Positions 39,573 through 49,296 of a stretch of DNA of 64,000 bases are shown in pieces. Where the stretch lies: NCBI GenBank assembly GCA_021769885.1, contig JAETSA010000010.1, forward strand, positions 52,336-116,335. The letters run 5' to 3'. Source of the stretch: Bacillota bacterium. GTDB lineage: Bacteria; Bacillota; Clostridia; Oscillospirales; Acutalibacteraceae. The position numbers were made by a program, and so were the translations under genes. Below the pieces are notes generated by a model. It had not been told where the DNA came from and did no database searches. It worked only from the letters and a program-made list of their open reading frames with translations. Each line of letters starts with the position of its first letter. Position 1 is the first letter of the stretch.

Positions 39573-41774
39573 CTACAGGGCTTTTATACTATAAATGTAT
39601 GCTTGTACGGCATTGGTTTTAGAACCGATTCTCTCTGTCGGAATACAAAAAGAAGAATGGGTAATCCCGCTTTTTCGTACCGTACCGTTAAAAGAAAACC
39701 GCCCGACAGCCTCCTTTTTGGTAAACCCTCCGACCCGCAGAACGGTTTTTGCGGGCTTTGCTTCAAGCACAAGATGCAGCTTTTGATTCGGAACGGGCGT
39801 ATAATCAAATTCATATTCCAAATTTTCCAGCGTGAAGCCTAGCTTGCCGTTTTCGGTGATTCGAATATCGTATGTGCCGTACGGTGCGTCTGCTTCCAAA
39901 AGAATCTGCCTGGGTACGACTTTCTGAAATTCAATTTGCAAATCCAGCTTTGCTTTTGCGCCCAGCTTTTTGCATCCGCTGTTTACAAAGCTGTTGCCGC
40001 CTGACAGGAAAATGTCTCTTTGCGTTTTAAAATGTGTTTCAGGACGCCGAACCGCATTTCGAACGGCTTTTGCTGTTTTATCAATCTGTTTGTAGGAATG
40101 CTTGTCGGTATAAGCACCCCAGTTTTTTTCTGAGAACAGCGCCAGGCTGTCTGCGAAACGGTCATAGATATCCTGTTCCGAAATACCTGCACAGCGTTTG
40201 TCAATATTGTCTTGCCAAATGGCATAACAGCTGCCGAGTACCTGTTTACTGCCGGCGGGAAGTGCTGTAAATTGCCCCTTTTCTTTCAGTTGTACGCTGT
40301 TCGGCTCGAATTTTCGGAAGATTTTGCGTTTGTTGATATAGTCGTAGTAAGGCGCGCGCTTTTTTCCGCCGCGCGGAACGATGTATACCATCGAATCTAC
40401 CGTGTTGATGAGGTCATATCCCAAATCATACATTTCTCTGCCGTCGCTCCAGCCGCATGACCAAAGGTTCATCTGTACGCCGTCTATGGCTTCCCGAAGA
40501 ATCGGGGTTTCGGGGGTATCTTTAATCCAGGTAAGTCCGCCCCACAGGCGAACGGTACGGTGCTGCTTCAGATGCGGAATGATTTCGTTTAAGAATCTGC
40601 GGTATGTGCCGTAGTCGCTTAAAAATTCGTCTGCGCCGATGTGTATTACGGTATTTTGGGGAAATACGGGGTTTTCGCCCTCTGTGAATTCCCGGAAGAT
40701 TTGCTTTACAAAATCCATCGCCGCAGGGTCGGCAATGTTGATATGGTCGGTTAGAGGTCGCTTATCCATCAAAGAGGATACCTCTCCCGTGACCGCAAAT
40801 TCTGGGAATACCTTGGTAAATGCAAGCGCGTGCGCCGGAACGTCAATTTCAGGCGTGATGTGCACGCCTTGCGTGCTTGCCCAATCGATAAAGGCACGAA
40901 AGTCCGCTTTTGAATAGCTGTAATCCCGCGCGGTGGGGCTTTCCCCGTTTTTGTTTTGCAAATCGCTTTCTAAGCGAAACGCCTGATAAGCGTCAAAGGT
41001 GCCGATTTCCCCGTTTTGTGCGTAATCTTCTAACCAAATGTAGTTGTCGCTGAGGTGCACCTGAAAGTCATTCATTTTGTAAAAGGACATCGCGGTTACG
41101 ATTTTGCGAAGCGTATCCAAAGAAACAGGCTTCCTGCCTACGTCCAGCATAAAGCCTCTTACGCGGTATTTCGGATAATCCCGCAGAATGCCGTTCGGGA
41201 AGCCACCCTGTGCCATCAGCTGACAAACGGTTTTGCCTGCCCAAATTGCGCCGAGGGCGGTGTATGCCCGTATCTGTATTTTACGGCTTTTGCACTCGAT
41301 TTCATAGCCCTCTTCGCCCAAGTAGGCGAGAGTACGATCTTCAGAAAACGTGAGGTCGGCATTCTCGGATTCTGTTAATTCTATGCCTGTTGCAAGTGCC
41401 AGTTCCTGCACGAAGCCGGTTGCGGCATCCCGCAAAGCACTGTCGGCACAAAAGGTGCGGATGCTTTGCAGTACGCCGCCCGTGGCGTGCCATTGCGCGG
41501 GTGCGGGTAAAATCTTCGGCTTTTTGCCGCACGCACCGTAAAGGCCTTTCAGCTTCAACGTGCAGTCCTTTTCAACCACGGTATCCTGCTTTTTGCATCT
41601 AAATGACAAAACTGCTGTAGAATTACAAATCGGAGTATGCACAGCAAGTGCATCATCAACCAACTGCGGATAATCTGCGCCGATAAATTCAGCGGTCCAG
41701 CCTTTTGTAACGTTGAACTGCACAACACCGTCAGAGACCGTTAGCTTGATTTTGGGAATCGGTTTCTTTTTCAT
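39573..41774 (-). CDS. Glycoside hydrolase family 20 (beta-N-acetylhexosaminidase)
   Basis: A 733-residue enzyme that removes terminal GlcNAc or GalNAc from glycans by substrate-assisted catalysis. A chitobiase-like N-terminal domain (about 100-195) is followed by the GH20 barrel (200-560). The catalytic Asp-Glu pair is in VIHIGADEFLSDYG, and GVHITPEIDVPAHALAF and RVRGFMLDVGRK are typical. The C-terminal 150 residues form a beta-rich domain. There is no signal peptide, so it is probably cytoplasmic and acts on imported oligosaccharides. The start is ATG 41774, with GAGGTG six bases upstream, not the GTG nine bases earlier. Confidence 0.92.
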   Translation of the reverse strand: MKKKPIPKIKLTVSDGVVQFNVTKGWTAEFIGADYPQLVDDALAVHTPICNSTAVLSFRCKKQDTVVEKDCTLKLKGLYGACGKKPKILPAPAQWHATGGVLQSIRTFCADSALRDAATGFVQELALATGIELTESENADLTFSEDRTLAYLGEEGYEIECKSRKIQIRAYTALGAIWAGKTVCQLMAQGGFPNGILRDYPKYRVRGFMLDVGRKPVSLDTLRKIVTAMSFYKMNDFQVHLSDNYIWLEDYAQNGEIGTFDAYQAFRLESDLQNKNGESPTARDYSYSKADFRAFIDWASTQGVHITPEIDVPAHALAFTKVFPEFAVTGEVSSLMDKRPLTDHINIADPAAMDFVKQIFREFTEGENPVFPQNTVIHIGADEFLSDYGTYRRFLNEIIPHLKQHRTVRLWGGLTWIKDTPETPILREAIDGVQMNLWSCGWSDGREMYDLGYDLINTVDSMVYIVPRGGKKRAPYYDYINKRKIFRKFEPNSVQLKEKGQFTALPAGSKQVLGSCYAIWQDNIDKRCAGISEQDIYDRFADSLALFSEKNWGAYTDKHSYKQIDKTAKAVRNAVRRPETHFKTQRDIFLSGGNSFVNSGCKKLGAKAKLDLQIEFQKVVPRQILLEADAPYGTYDIRITENGKLGFTLENLEYEFDYTPVPNQKLHLVLEAKPAKTVLRVGGFTKKEAVGRFSFNGTVRKSGITHSSFCIPTERIGSKTNAVQAYIYSIKAL

Positions 41775-41860
41775 CTGCATCACCTCGGTTTAGCTTATTA
41801 TAGTATAAGACTTGCAGAGTTGCAATGCTTTAGATTCTTGTAAAAATATCACAAATACAG

Positions 41861-41889
41861 TTTACCTTTCTTTAAAAAAATGGTATACT
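41861..41889 (+). promoter_or_regulatory. Promoter of yhaM
   Basis: TTTACC (41861-41866), a 17-bp spacer and TATACT (41884-41889), 45 bp before the start. Confidence 0.65.
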
Positions 41890-41934
41890 ATCTAATTATG
41901 AAGAACTGAAACCTCGTTAAGGAGATAAATATTT

Positions 41935-42906
41935 ATGAACTTTACGCTGCTGAATCAAAACGGATTGTTTGAAGGCTTTGCGCTGATTACCCGCAGTGAA
42001 AAGAAAGTGACCGCCAAGGGAAAGGATTACCTCGATTTGGTGCTTTCGGATGCGAGCGGTGAAATTTCGGCAAAATACTGGGATTATAATGAGGCGACGC
42101 AGGGGCAGTTTCCCGCAGAAATGCTTGTGAAGGTGCGCGGTACGATTTCGCAGTACAACGGTGCGGATCAGTTCCGCGTGGAGCGTATCCGTGAAGCTGT
42201 GCCGAGCGACGGTGTCAATATTGCCGATTTTGTGCGCTCCGCCGCCTATGACGGGGAGTTTATGTACGGTCAGCTCGTGGCGCGTGTAGAGGCGTTTTCG
42301 GATGCGGATTTGAAACGGTTGGTTTTACATATGCTTGAATCCAACAAAAAAAATCTGCTGATTTGGCCTGCTGCATTCAAATTGCACCACGCAGTGCGCA
42401 GCGGATTGCTGTTGCACACGCTGTCGATTGTGCGGCTGTGTGAGGGCGTTTGCCGTGTGTATCCGTTTGTGGATGCGGATTTGCTGATTGCAGGCGCTGT
42501 CTTGCACGATATTGCAAAGCTCACGGAATTTGAAGTTGGCAATGCGGGCATTGCTTCGGGCTACACCACAGAGGGCAATCTCATCGGGCATCTTGTGAAG
42601 GGTGCAATGATGATTGACGAAGCGGCGAAAAAATTGGGCATCCCGCCTGATAAATCTATGCTTTTACAGCATATGGTGCTTTCACATCACGGCGAGCCTG
42701 ATTTCGGCGCGGCGGTGCGCCCTGCATTTTTGGAAGCAGAGCTGTTGTCGGAGCTTGACTTGATGGATGCACGCGTCTATGAGATTGCCGAAGCCATCGC
42801 GCCGTTACAGCCGGGCGCATTCTCGAATCGGCTTTGGGCACTTGAAAACCGCAAAATGTATAACCACGCGCGCGGCGATATGGCGAAAAAGGTGAATTTG
42901 GAATAG
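41935..42906 (+). CDS. yhaM: 3'-5' exoribonuclease YhaM family
   Basis: A 323-residue nuclease with an N-terminal OB fold (about 1-90, nucleic-acid binding) and a C-terminal HD phosphohydrolase domain. HD metal ligands appear in LLLHTLSIVRL, LIAGAVLHDIAKL and MVLSHHGEPDFG. YhaM shortens RNA or DNA ends in Gram-positive bacteria in a metal-dependent way. AAGGAG precedes ATG 41935. The next gene is 59 bp away and may share the transcript. Confidence 0.92.
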   Translation: MNFTLLNQNGLFEGFALITRSEKKVTAKGKDYLDLVLSDASGEISAKYWDYNEATQGQFPAEMLVKVRGTISQYNGADQFRVERIREAVPSDGVNIADFVRSAAYDGEFMYGQLVARVEAFSDADLKRLVLHMLESNKKNLLIWPAAFKLHHAVRSGLLLHTLSIVRLCEGVCRVYPFVDADLLIAGAVLHDIAKLTEFEVGNAGIASGYTTEGNLIGHLVKGAMMIDEAAKKLGIPPDKSMLLQHMVLSHHGEPDFGAAVRPAFLEAELLSELDLMDARVYEIAEAIAPLQPGAFSNRLWALENRKMYNHARGDMAKKVNLE

Positions 42907-42965
42907 ATTTTCCGCGTCCAAGGGGTGGGCGCACCAAAATATATTGATTTACGGGAGGAAATCTT

Positions 42966-43991
42966 ATGCGCAACCACGAAGTTACCTCGGTACAAAAGCT
43001 TTTGAATGTGGACGGTTCTTTGAAAGAGCCGGGCTGGTCACGTCAGCTTTACCAAATCTATGACCGTGCCGACATCAAAGCACCGAAATTCCGCATCAAG
43101 GAATGGGATTATTATTTGGTGCTGTGTGACGATTTTGCATTGGCGTTCACGGTGTCGGATGACGGCTATATCGGTCTGCAATCCGTATCGTTGCTGGAGT
43201 TCGGCGCACAGCCTTGGGAGCACACCGAAACCATTCTGACGCCGTTCCCTATGGGCAAACTGCATATGCCCACCACAAGCGACAAGGGCGATGTGGTTTA
43301 TCGCGACAAGCGGCTGAATATCTCCTTTGAAAAGACCGAAAATGCGCGGCACATCGTGTGTCAGTTCAAAAAATTCTATGAGGGCAAAACCTTTTCGTGC
43401 GACATTTTGCTCCAACAGCCCCCGATGGATACTATGGTCATCGCAACCCCGTGGAAAGAGAACAAAAAAGCGTTCTATTACAATCAAAAAATCAACTGTA
43501 TGCGCGCAAGCGGTACGGCGAGCTTTAACGGCAAGACCTATACATTTAACCCCGAAACGGATTTCGGTACGCTCGACTGGGGGCGCGGCGTTTGGACCTA
43601 TGACAATACCTGGAACTGGGGTTCGGGCAACGGCGTGGTGAACGGCAAGCCGTTCGGCTTTAACATCGGCTACGGCTTCGGCGATACGACGGCGGCGAGC
43701 GAGAATATGCTGTTCTACGACGGTGTCGGGCACAAATTGGACGACGTGACGTTCCACATTCCCGAAAGTTCTTACACCGACCCGTGGAAGATTTCTTCGA
43801 GCGACGGCAGATTCGAAATGGACTTTGTGCCGATTTTAGACAGAGCCGCGAAAATCGACGTGAAAGCCATTGTGACCGACCAGCATCAGGTGTTCGGCAA
43901 AATGAGCGGCACCGCGATTTTAGATGACGGCACGAAGCTCGAAATTAAGGATTTGACCTGCTTCTGCGAACGCGTACACAATAAGTATTAA
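42966..43991 (+). CDS. DUF2804 domain protein
   Basis: A 341-residue cytoplasmic protein covering the whole DUF2804 domain. It is rich in aromatic residues and predicted all-beta. Typical stretches are RIKEWDYYLVLCDDFALAF, FGTLDWGRGVWTYDNTWNWG and GFNIGYGFGDTT. The family is related in fold to lipocalin-like or carotenoid-hydratase-type proteins and has no proven activity. CGGGAGG precedes ATG 42966. A CCGTCCG/CGGGCGG hairpin lies between it and prmA. Confidence 0.88.
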   Translation: MRNHEVTSVQKLLNVDGSLKEPGWSRQLYQIYDRADIKAPKFRIKEWDYYLVLCDDFALAFTVSDDGYIGLQSVSLLEFGAQPWEHTETILTPFPMGKLHMPTTSDKGDVVYRDKRLNISFEKTENARHIVCQFKKFYEGKTFSCDILLQQPPMDTMVIATPWKENKKAFYYNQKINCMRASGTASFNGKTYTFNPETDFGTLDWGRGVWTYDNTWNWGSGNGVVNGKPFGFNIGYGFGDTTAASENMLFYDGVGHKLDDVTFHIPESSYTDPWKISSSDGRFEMDFVPILDRAAKIDVKAIVTDQHQVFGKMSGTAILDDGTKLEIKDLTCFCERVHNKY

Positions 43992-44054
43992 ATTTAGAAA
44001 ACACAAAAACACGCCGTCCGATTTTTTCGGGCGGCGCATTTCGGAGAGGATACG

Positions 44055-44987
44055 ATGGACTGGATTGAGGTTTTAATCGAAATTGCCGCAGAGGATATTG
44101 ACCGCGCGGCGGACATTGCAAATATGGTTGTGCCGTACGGCATTTATATTGAGGATTACCGCAATTTGGAGGCGGAAACGTGGGAAATTGCCAATATTGA
44201 TTTGATTGACGAGGAATTGCTGAAAAAAGACCGCACCAAAGGGTACATCCACATTTATATCGCGCCCGAGGAGAATCCGCAGGAGGCGGTGGCGTTCCTT
44301 TCCGAACGGTTTACCGCGTCGGATATTCCGCATCGCATCGACCTCTCTTCCTGCAAAAATGAGGATTGGGAAAACAATTGGAAAGCCTATTTCAAACCGA
44401 TGCCCGTGGGCGAAAAGCTGTTGATTCAGCCGCTGTGGATTAAAGAAATCGACAATCCCGACAACCGCGCGGTGTTATCTATCGAGCCGGGACTCGCATT
44501 CGGCACGGGTGGGCACCACACTACAAAGCTGTGCTTGGAAACGTTGGAGCGGTATGTCAAGGTGGGCGACACGGTGCTCGATACAGGATGCGGTAGTGGG
44601 ATTTTGGCGATTGCCGCTTTGCTGTTCGGTGCAGAGTCGGCGGTCGGCGTGGATATTGACGAGCTGGCGGTCAAAACTGCAATTGAGAATGGAAAGCTGA
44701 ACGGCTTTACAGAACCACAGTACCGTGTCCTACAGGGCAACCTTGCCGATAAAGTAGAAGGACTTTACAGTGTGGTCGTTGCCAATATCGTGGCGGATGT
44801 CATTATGCTGTTCGCAAAGGACGTCGGGCGTTTTATGCGCGACGACGCGGTGTTTATTACGTCGGGTATCATTGATACCCGCGAAGCAGAGGTGCAAACA
44901 GCACTGCGGGAAAACGGCTTCACCGTTGTGGAACGCAACGAGCAAAGCGGCTGGGTGTGTCTGGTTTGTAAAAAAACAACAGAATAA
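44055..44987 (+). CDS. prmA: Ribosomal protein L11 methyltransferase
   Basis: A 310-residue SAM-dependent enzyme that trimethylates lysines and the N-terminus of ribosomal protein L11. The N-terminal substrate domain (about 1-110) has MDWIEVLIEIAAED. FGTGGHHTTKLCLETLE and the SAM motif VLDTGCGSGILAIAALLFGA are diagnostic. The NIVADVI segment matches the family NPxY-like motif. CGGAGAGG precedes ATG 44055. Confidence 0.95.
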   Translation: MDWIEVLIEIAAEDIDRAADIANMVVPYGIYIEDYRNLEAETWEIANIDLIDEELLKKDRTKGYIHIYIAPEENPQEAVAFLSERFTASDIPHRIDLSSCKNEDWENNWKAYFKPMPVGEKLLIQPLWIKEIDNPDNRAVLSIEPGLAFGTGGHHTTKLCLETLERYVKVGDTVLDTGCGSGILAIAALLFGAESAVGVDIDELAVKTAIENGKLNGFTEPQYRVLQGNLADKVEGLYSVVVANIVADVIMLFAKDVGRFMRDDAVFITSGIIDTREAEVQTALRENGFTVVERNEQSGWVCLVCKKTTE

Positions 44988-45018
44988 AGATATTACAAAA
45001 ATGTTTTTATTTTGTTCA

Positions 45019-45047
45019 TTGACTTTTCGGTTGTATATGGGTATAAT
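45019..45047 (+). promoter_or_regulatory. Promoter of the small membrane protein gene
   Basis: TTGACT (45019-45024), a 17-bp spacer and a perfect TATAAT (45042-45047), 37 bp before the start codon. Confidence 0.85.
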
Positions 45048-45084
45048 ATCCATATACAACCCCAAATACAAGGAGGATGTTTTC

Positions 45085-45273
45085 ATGGAAAACGCAAAAA
45101 AAGCTTTGAAGATCATTGCCATCATTGCGGCTGTTGCGGGCGCACTGTTCGGCGCTTATGTTTTGGTTAAAAAATATGTCGACAGCAAACGCGTTGTCAT
45201 CGGTAACGATGCGGAGAATTATGTTTCCTGTTCCTGCTGTGACGATACCTTTGTTTCCGAAACCGTTGCGTAA
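45085..45273 (+). CDS. Small membrane-anchored protein with CSCCDD motif
   Basis: A 62-residue protein. Residues 8-30 form one hydrophobic helix (KIIAIIAAVAGALFGAYVLV), then a basic stretch, and the C-terminus YVSCSCCDDTFVSETVA. The topology is N-in single pass with a cysteine-rich end that could bind metal. Promoter, AGGAGG site and terminator show it is an expressed single gene. I do not know a named family, though similar small proteins occur in other Oscillospirales. Confidence 0.75.
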   Translation: MENAKKALKIIAIIAAVAGALFGAYVLVKKYVDSKRVVIGNDAENYVSCSCCDDTFVSETVA

Positions 45274-45300
45274 CGAGCAAATTGCGATATCACGTAAATT

Positions 45301-45334
45301 TCCCGCAGTGCAAAGCGCATTGCGGGATTTTTCT
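45301..45334 (+). terminator. Terminator of the small membrane protein gene
   Basis: TCCCGCAGTGC pairs with GCATTGCGGGA, with one bulge, and is followed by TTTTT. Confidence 0.85.
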
Positions 45335-45446
45335 GCTTGTCGGTGGGAACATAAACGTGAAAAAAAGAATTATGAAAAAGGGGATTGCGTATTGCGTATG
45401 CGGAAGCATTACGAATCACATCCCGAACGGTTGAAAAGGAATAAAA

Positions 45447-46694
45447 ATGCCATTTTATGAAAATGATCAAAGTCCCGAGCGTGCACTGCTTTTGGGTGTG
45501 GACACGGGCGAATATGACTGTGAAATATCGCTTGCGGAGTTAGAGGAATTAAGCCGTACCGCAGGCGCAGAGGTCGTGGGGACGGTGTCGCAAAAACTGC
45601 CGAATCCGAATCCAGCCACCTACATCGGCAGTGGGCGGATGGAAGAGGTTTGCGCGTTCTGCCGGGCGAATGAGATTGATTTGATTGTCGCAGACGGCGA
45701 GCTCAGCCCCGCCCAGCAGCGCAATATGGAAACGCAAACCGATACGCGTGTGATTGACCGCACCACACTGATTTTGGATATTTTCGCCCAAAGAGCGCGC
45801 AGTCGCGAGGGCAAAATTCAGGTGGAGCTGGCACAGCTTCGTTATATGCTGCCGCGCCTGACGGGCAAAGGCAAGGCGATGTCGCGGCTTGGCGGCGGTA
45901 TCGGTACGCGAGGCCCGGGCGAAAGCAAGCTGGAAAGTGACAAACGCCATATCCGCCGTCGGATTTATGCTTTGGAAGAGGAACTGCGGCAAATCGAAAA
46001 ACGGCGCAATGCAATGCGCACGCGCCGCAAAAAAGACGGTGTCATTGCCGTGGCAATCGTCGGCTATACGAATGCGGGCAAATCCACACTGATGAATTAC
46101 CTGACCGAAGCGGGCGTACTCGCAGAGGACAAGCTGTTTGCTACGCTTGACCCCACCGCGCGCAAGCTGACACTACCGAACGGGCAGGATATTATGCTGA
46201 TTGACACAGTCGGCTTGGTACGCCGACTGCCGCACCACCTCGTAGAGGCGTTCAAATCCACCTTGGAGGAAGCCAAATCGGCAGACTTGATTTTGAATGT
46301 GTGCGACGCATCCGACCCCGTTTGCGCCGAACACCTCGAGGTGACCGAACGGCTGCTGTCGGAGCTTGGTTGTTCAAAAACCCCGACGGTTACGGTGATG
46401 AATAAGTGCGATCGCGTGCCGGAATTATACACGCTTCCCACCCTCGGCAAAACCGTGCACATCAGCGCACGGACGGGCGAGGGGATCCCGAAGCTGCTTT
46501 CCGAAATCGAAAAGGCCGTCTGCGCACACACCGCACGCGTGACGCTGCTGATTCCGTTCTCAGAAGGGCAAAGGCTTGCGGAGATTCGCCGTTCAGGCGT
46601 TGTGCTGTCGGAAACATTTCTGCCCGAGGGCACGCGCGCCGAGGCGGTTGTGGATACTGCACTGTTAGAGGATTTAAAAGCGTATCTTGTGTGA
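45447..46694 (+). CDS. hflX: GTPase HflX
   Basis: A 415-residue ribosome-associated GTPase that splits or rescues stalled ribosomes under stress. The N-terminal HflX domain includes NPNPATYIGSGRMEEV and RTTLILDIFAQRARSREG, with the linker LGGGIGTRGPGESKLE. G motifs are GYTNAGKST (G1), DTVGLVRRLP (G3) and NKCD (G4). AAAGGA precedes ATG 45447. Its end is directly followed by hairpin repeats rather than a clear terminator. Confidence 0.96.
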   Translation: MPFYENDQSPERALLLGVDTGEYDCEISLAELEELSRTAGAEVVGTVSQKLPNPNPATYIGSGRMEEVCAFCRANEIDLIVADGELSPAQQRNMETQTDTRVIDRTTLILDIFAQRARSREGKIQVELAQLRYMLPRLTGKGKAMSRLGGGIGTRGPGESKLESDKRHIRRRIYALEEELRQIEKRRNAMRTRRKKDGVIAVAIVGYTNAGKSTLMNYLTEAGVLAEDKLFATLDPTARKLTLPNGQDIMLIDTVGLVRRLPHHLVEAFKSTLEEAKSADLILNVCDASDPVCAEHLEVTERLLSELGCSKTPTVTVMNKCDRVPELYTLPTLGKTVHISARTGEGIPKLLSEIEKAVCAHTARVTLLIPFSEGQRLAEIRRSGVVLSETFLPEGTRAEAVVDTALLEDLKAYLV

Positions 46695-46729
46695 TATGGT
46701 TTTCACTGTAAAATGACGGTGATGCATAA

Positions 46730-47165
46730 ACCCCGTAGGGAACGACCCTTGTGTCGTTCCGCGAAATTTGCACAACCCAATGGCGGTGCACAACCTGTAG
46801 GGGCGGATGTTCTCGCCTGCCGGCTCGGTCGATGCTTCTAAGCTTCGCTTAGAGGTGTCCACTGGACACCCGCACCCTCATCCGCCCGCAAAAATTTGCA
46901 CAATCGCACAATCGAATGATAAAGAACAATCTCATGTAGGGGCGATTCACGAATCGCCCGAGCAAGTGAAAAATCAGAACAACCAAACGTCGAAACACAA
47001 CCCCGTAGGGGCGGACTTCCACGTCCGCCCGAACACGGTCGGATTTTGCACAAACCAACGGTGATGCATAAACCTCGTAGGGGCGATTCACGAATCGCCC
47101 GCAAAATCTGTGCAATTTACGGCAACTTACGGACGGACAAGGATGTCCGTCCCTACGCGTACAAT
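46730..47165. repeat. Intergenic hairpin-repeat cluster 8
   Basis: One 85-bp composite module (about 46797-46889) followed by simple modules with CGATTCACGAATCG, CGGACTTCCACGTCCG, CGATTCACGAATCG again and GGACGGACAAGGATGTCC. Linkers such as TTTTGCACAAACCAACGG recur between them. It lies between hflX and feoB, whose converging ends have no other terminator. Confidence 0.85.
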
Positions 47166-47175
47166 CCCGATTCTT

Positions 47176-49287
47176 TTAGAAAACGCACGCAAACAGCCTC
47201 GCCAGCAGATTAAAAACAAAACAGGTGCCCATACCGATTGCGGTGGGGAGAACGAGAGAAACGAGTGTCCATTTTACGGACTTCGTTTCTTTTTTTATAG
47301 TCATCAGCGTGGTGGCACAAGGCCAGTGCATCAGCGAAAACAGCATCACGGATACGGCGGTAGTGAGTGTCCAGCCATTGGCGACCAGCAAAGTGCGCAG
47401 TTCGGTGAGCGATTCAAACTCTAAAATACTGCCCGATGCCATATACGCCATAATGATAATCGGAAATACGATCTCATTGGCGGGAAGCCCCAGTATAAAC
47501 GCCAGCAAAACAATGCCGTCAAAGCCGAGCAGTTCAGCGAACGGATTCAGGAAATCGGCACAGACGTTCAAAAGCGTGCTGTCACCGATATGCACATTGG
47601 CAAAGAGCCAAATCACGATGCCTGCGGGCGCGGCTACACTCGCCGCCCGCCCGAGTACGAACAGGGTACGGTCAAATACCGAACGCACCACGACCTTCAA
47701 AACCTGCGGACGGCGGTACGGCGGCAGTTCCAGCGTAAACGAGGACGGCACGCCCTTTAAAACGGTTTTGGACAGCAGCTTTGAGGCGGCAAAGGTGCAA
47801 AATACCGAGAACAAAATGGTCAGCGTCAAAAGCAGACTCGACAGCACCGACGCCGTAAACCCGCTCGCCGCACCGAGAAAAAACATCGTAATAATGGAAA
47901 TGAGCGTTGGGAATCGCCCGTTGCAGGGGACAAAGCTATTGGTTAAAACGGCAATCAGGCGTTCGCGCGGGGAGTCGATGATGCGGCATCCCGTAACGCC
48001 GACGGCGTTACAGCCGAATCCCATACACATCGTCAGCGCCTGCTTGCCGCAGGTGTTTGCTTTGCGGAAATGGTGGTCTAAGTGAAATGCGACGCGCGGC
48101 AAATAGCCGAAGTCCTCCAAAAGCGTGAACAGCGGGAAGAAGATTGCCATCGGCGGCAGCATCACGGCGATGACCCACGCAAGCACACGGTACATCCCGA
48201 GCACAAGCATATCCCGCAGCCACGGCGATACGCCGACACGGTCACAAACTTTCAGCAGGACATCCTGCAAGGAAAACAGTGCGTCAGACAGCAATGACGA
48301 GGGGTAGTTTGCGCCGACAATCGTAATCCAAAATACCAACAGCAACAGAAGCAGCATAATCGGGATGCCCGTTTTTCTGCCGAGCGCGATACGGTCGGCG
48401 AGGGCTTGAAAATCCCGTTTATGCGGGCGTGTTTCCACAAGAATCCCCGCGGTCAGATCTTCCGCGGCATACACAAACGCACTCGCAATATCATCTGCAA
48501 TACGGCTTTCGGAAAATCCGTTTTCCGAAAGCGATTTTTTTATACTTTGGACGCGTGCCTGCAGTTCTGCATTTTCATAAATATCTATATGGAAATACGA
48601 TTTGTATTCTTGGACTGCCGCGCGGTCGTCACGAAGCAGCTTGAGAGCAAGGGTGCGCGGCGGCATACGCAGATTCGGAATGCCGAGCAGAATACTTTCT
48701 AAATCCAGCACCGCTTTTTCTATGTAAGCGGGGTACTCCGTTTGATAGCATTGCGTATTTTTTTCGTGGCACAGCTGTGCAATTTCGGCTTCCAAACGCA
48801 AAAGTCCTTGCTTACTGCGCGCCGTCACAGGTACAACGGGCAATTGCAACCGCAGGCTCAATTCCTCGGTGTCAATATGCAGTCCGCGTTTTTTTGCCTC
48901 GTCCATCAAATTGATGCAGACCACGACATTCGGCGTCAGTTCTGCGATTTGCAGTACCAGATGCAGATTGCGCGCAAGGCATGTCGCATCGCAAACCACG
49001 GTGACCGCATCGCTTTGCAGAGAGGAAAGAAACCCACTGGCGTGTGTTTCTTCTTCAGAGTGCGACAGCAGAGAATATGTACCCGGCAAATCCACCAGGG
49101 TATAGGCTTTTCCGTCAAAGCGGTAACTGCCGTAAGCGTTGCCGACGGTTTTTCCCGCCCAGTTTCCCGTGTGCTGGCGCATACCTGTCAGTGCGTTGAA
49201 CACCGTGCTTTTGCCGACGTTCGGATTCCCCGCCAGCGCAACGGTATAGGCAGGCGATGCGGATTTTTGTGCAGCTGCTTTTTGCAT
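47176..49287 (-). CDS. feoB: Ferrous iron transporter B
   Basis: A 703-residue Fe2+ uptake permease with a cytoplasmic G domain. G1 is AGNPNVGKST (20-28), G3 is VDLPGTYSL, and NLMDE stands at G4. A helical GDI-like domain follows (to about 285), then membrane helices with two Gate regions. CxxxxxN-type motifs FVPCNGRFPTL and MCMGFGCNAVGVTGCR line the path. GAGGTG precedes ATG 49287, 9 bp after feoA. There is no FeoC. Confidence 0.95.
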   Translation of the reverse strand: MQKAAAQKSASPAYTVALAGNPNVGKSTVFNALTGMRQHTGNWAGKTVGNAYGSYRFDGKAYTLVDLPGTYSLLSHSEEETHASGFLSSLQSDAVTVVCDATCLARNLHLVLQIAELTPNVVVCINLMDEAKKRGLHIDTEELSLRLQLPVVPVTARSKQGLLRLEAEIAQLCHEKNTQCYQTEYPAYIEKAVLDLESILLGIPNLRMPPRTLALKLLRDDRAAVQEYKSYFHIDIYENAELQARVQSIKKSLSENGFSESRIADDIASAFVYAAEDLTAGILVETRPHKRDFQALADRIALGRKTGIPIMLLLLLLVFWITIVGANYPSSLLSDALFSLQDVLLKVCDRVGVSPWLRDMLVLGMYRVLAWVIAVMLPPMAIFFPLFTLLEDFGYLPRVAFHLDHHFRKANTCGKQALTMCMGFGCNAVGVTGCRIIDSPRERLIAVLTNSFVPCNGRFPTLISIITMFFLGAASGFTASVLSSLLLTLTILFSVFCTFAASKLLSKTVLKGVPSSFTLELPPYRRPQVLKVVVRSVFDRTLFVLGRAASVAAPAGIVIWLFANVHIGDSTLLNVCADFLNPFAELLGFDGIVLLAFILGLPANEIVFPIIIMAYMASGSILEFESLTELRTLLVANGWTLTTAVSVMLFSLMHWPCATTLMTIKKETKSVKWTLVSLVLPTAIGMGTCFVFNLLARLFACVF

Positions 49288-49296
49288 TTAAACACC

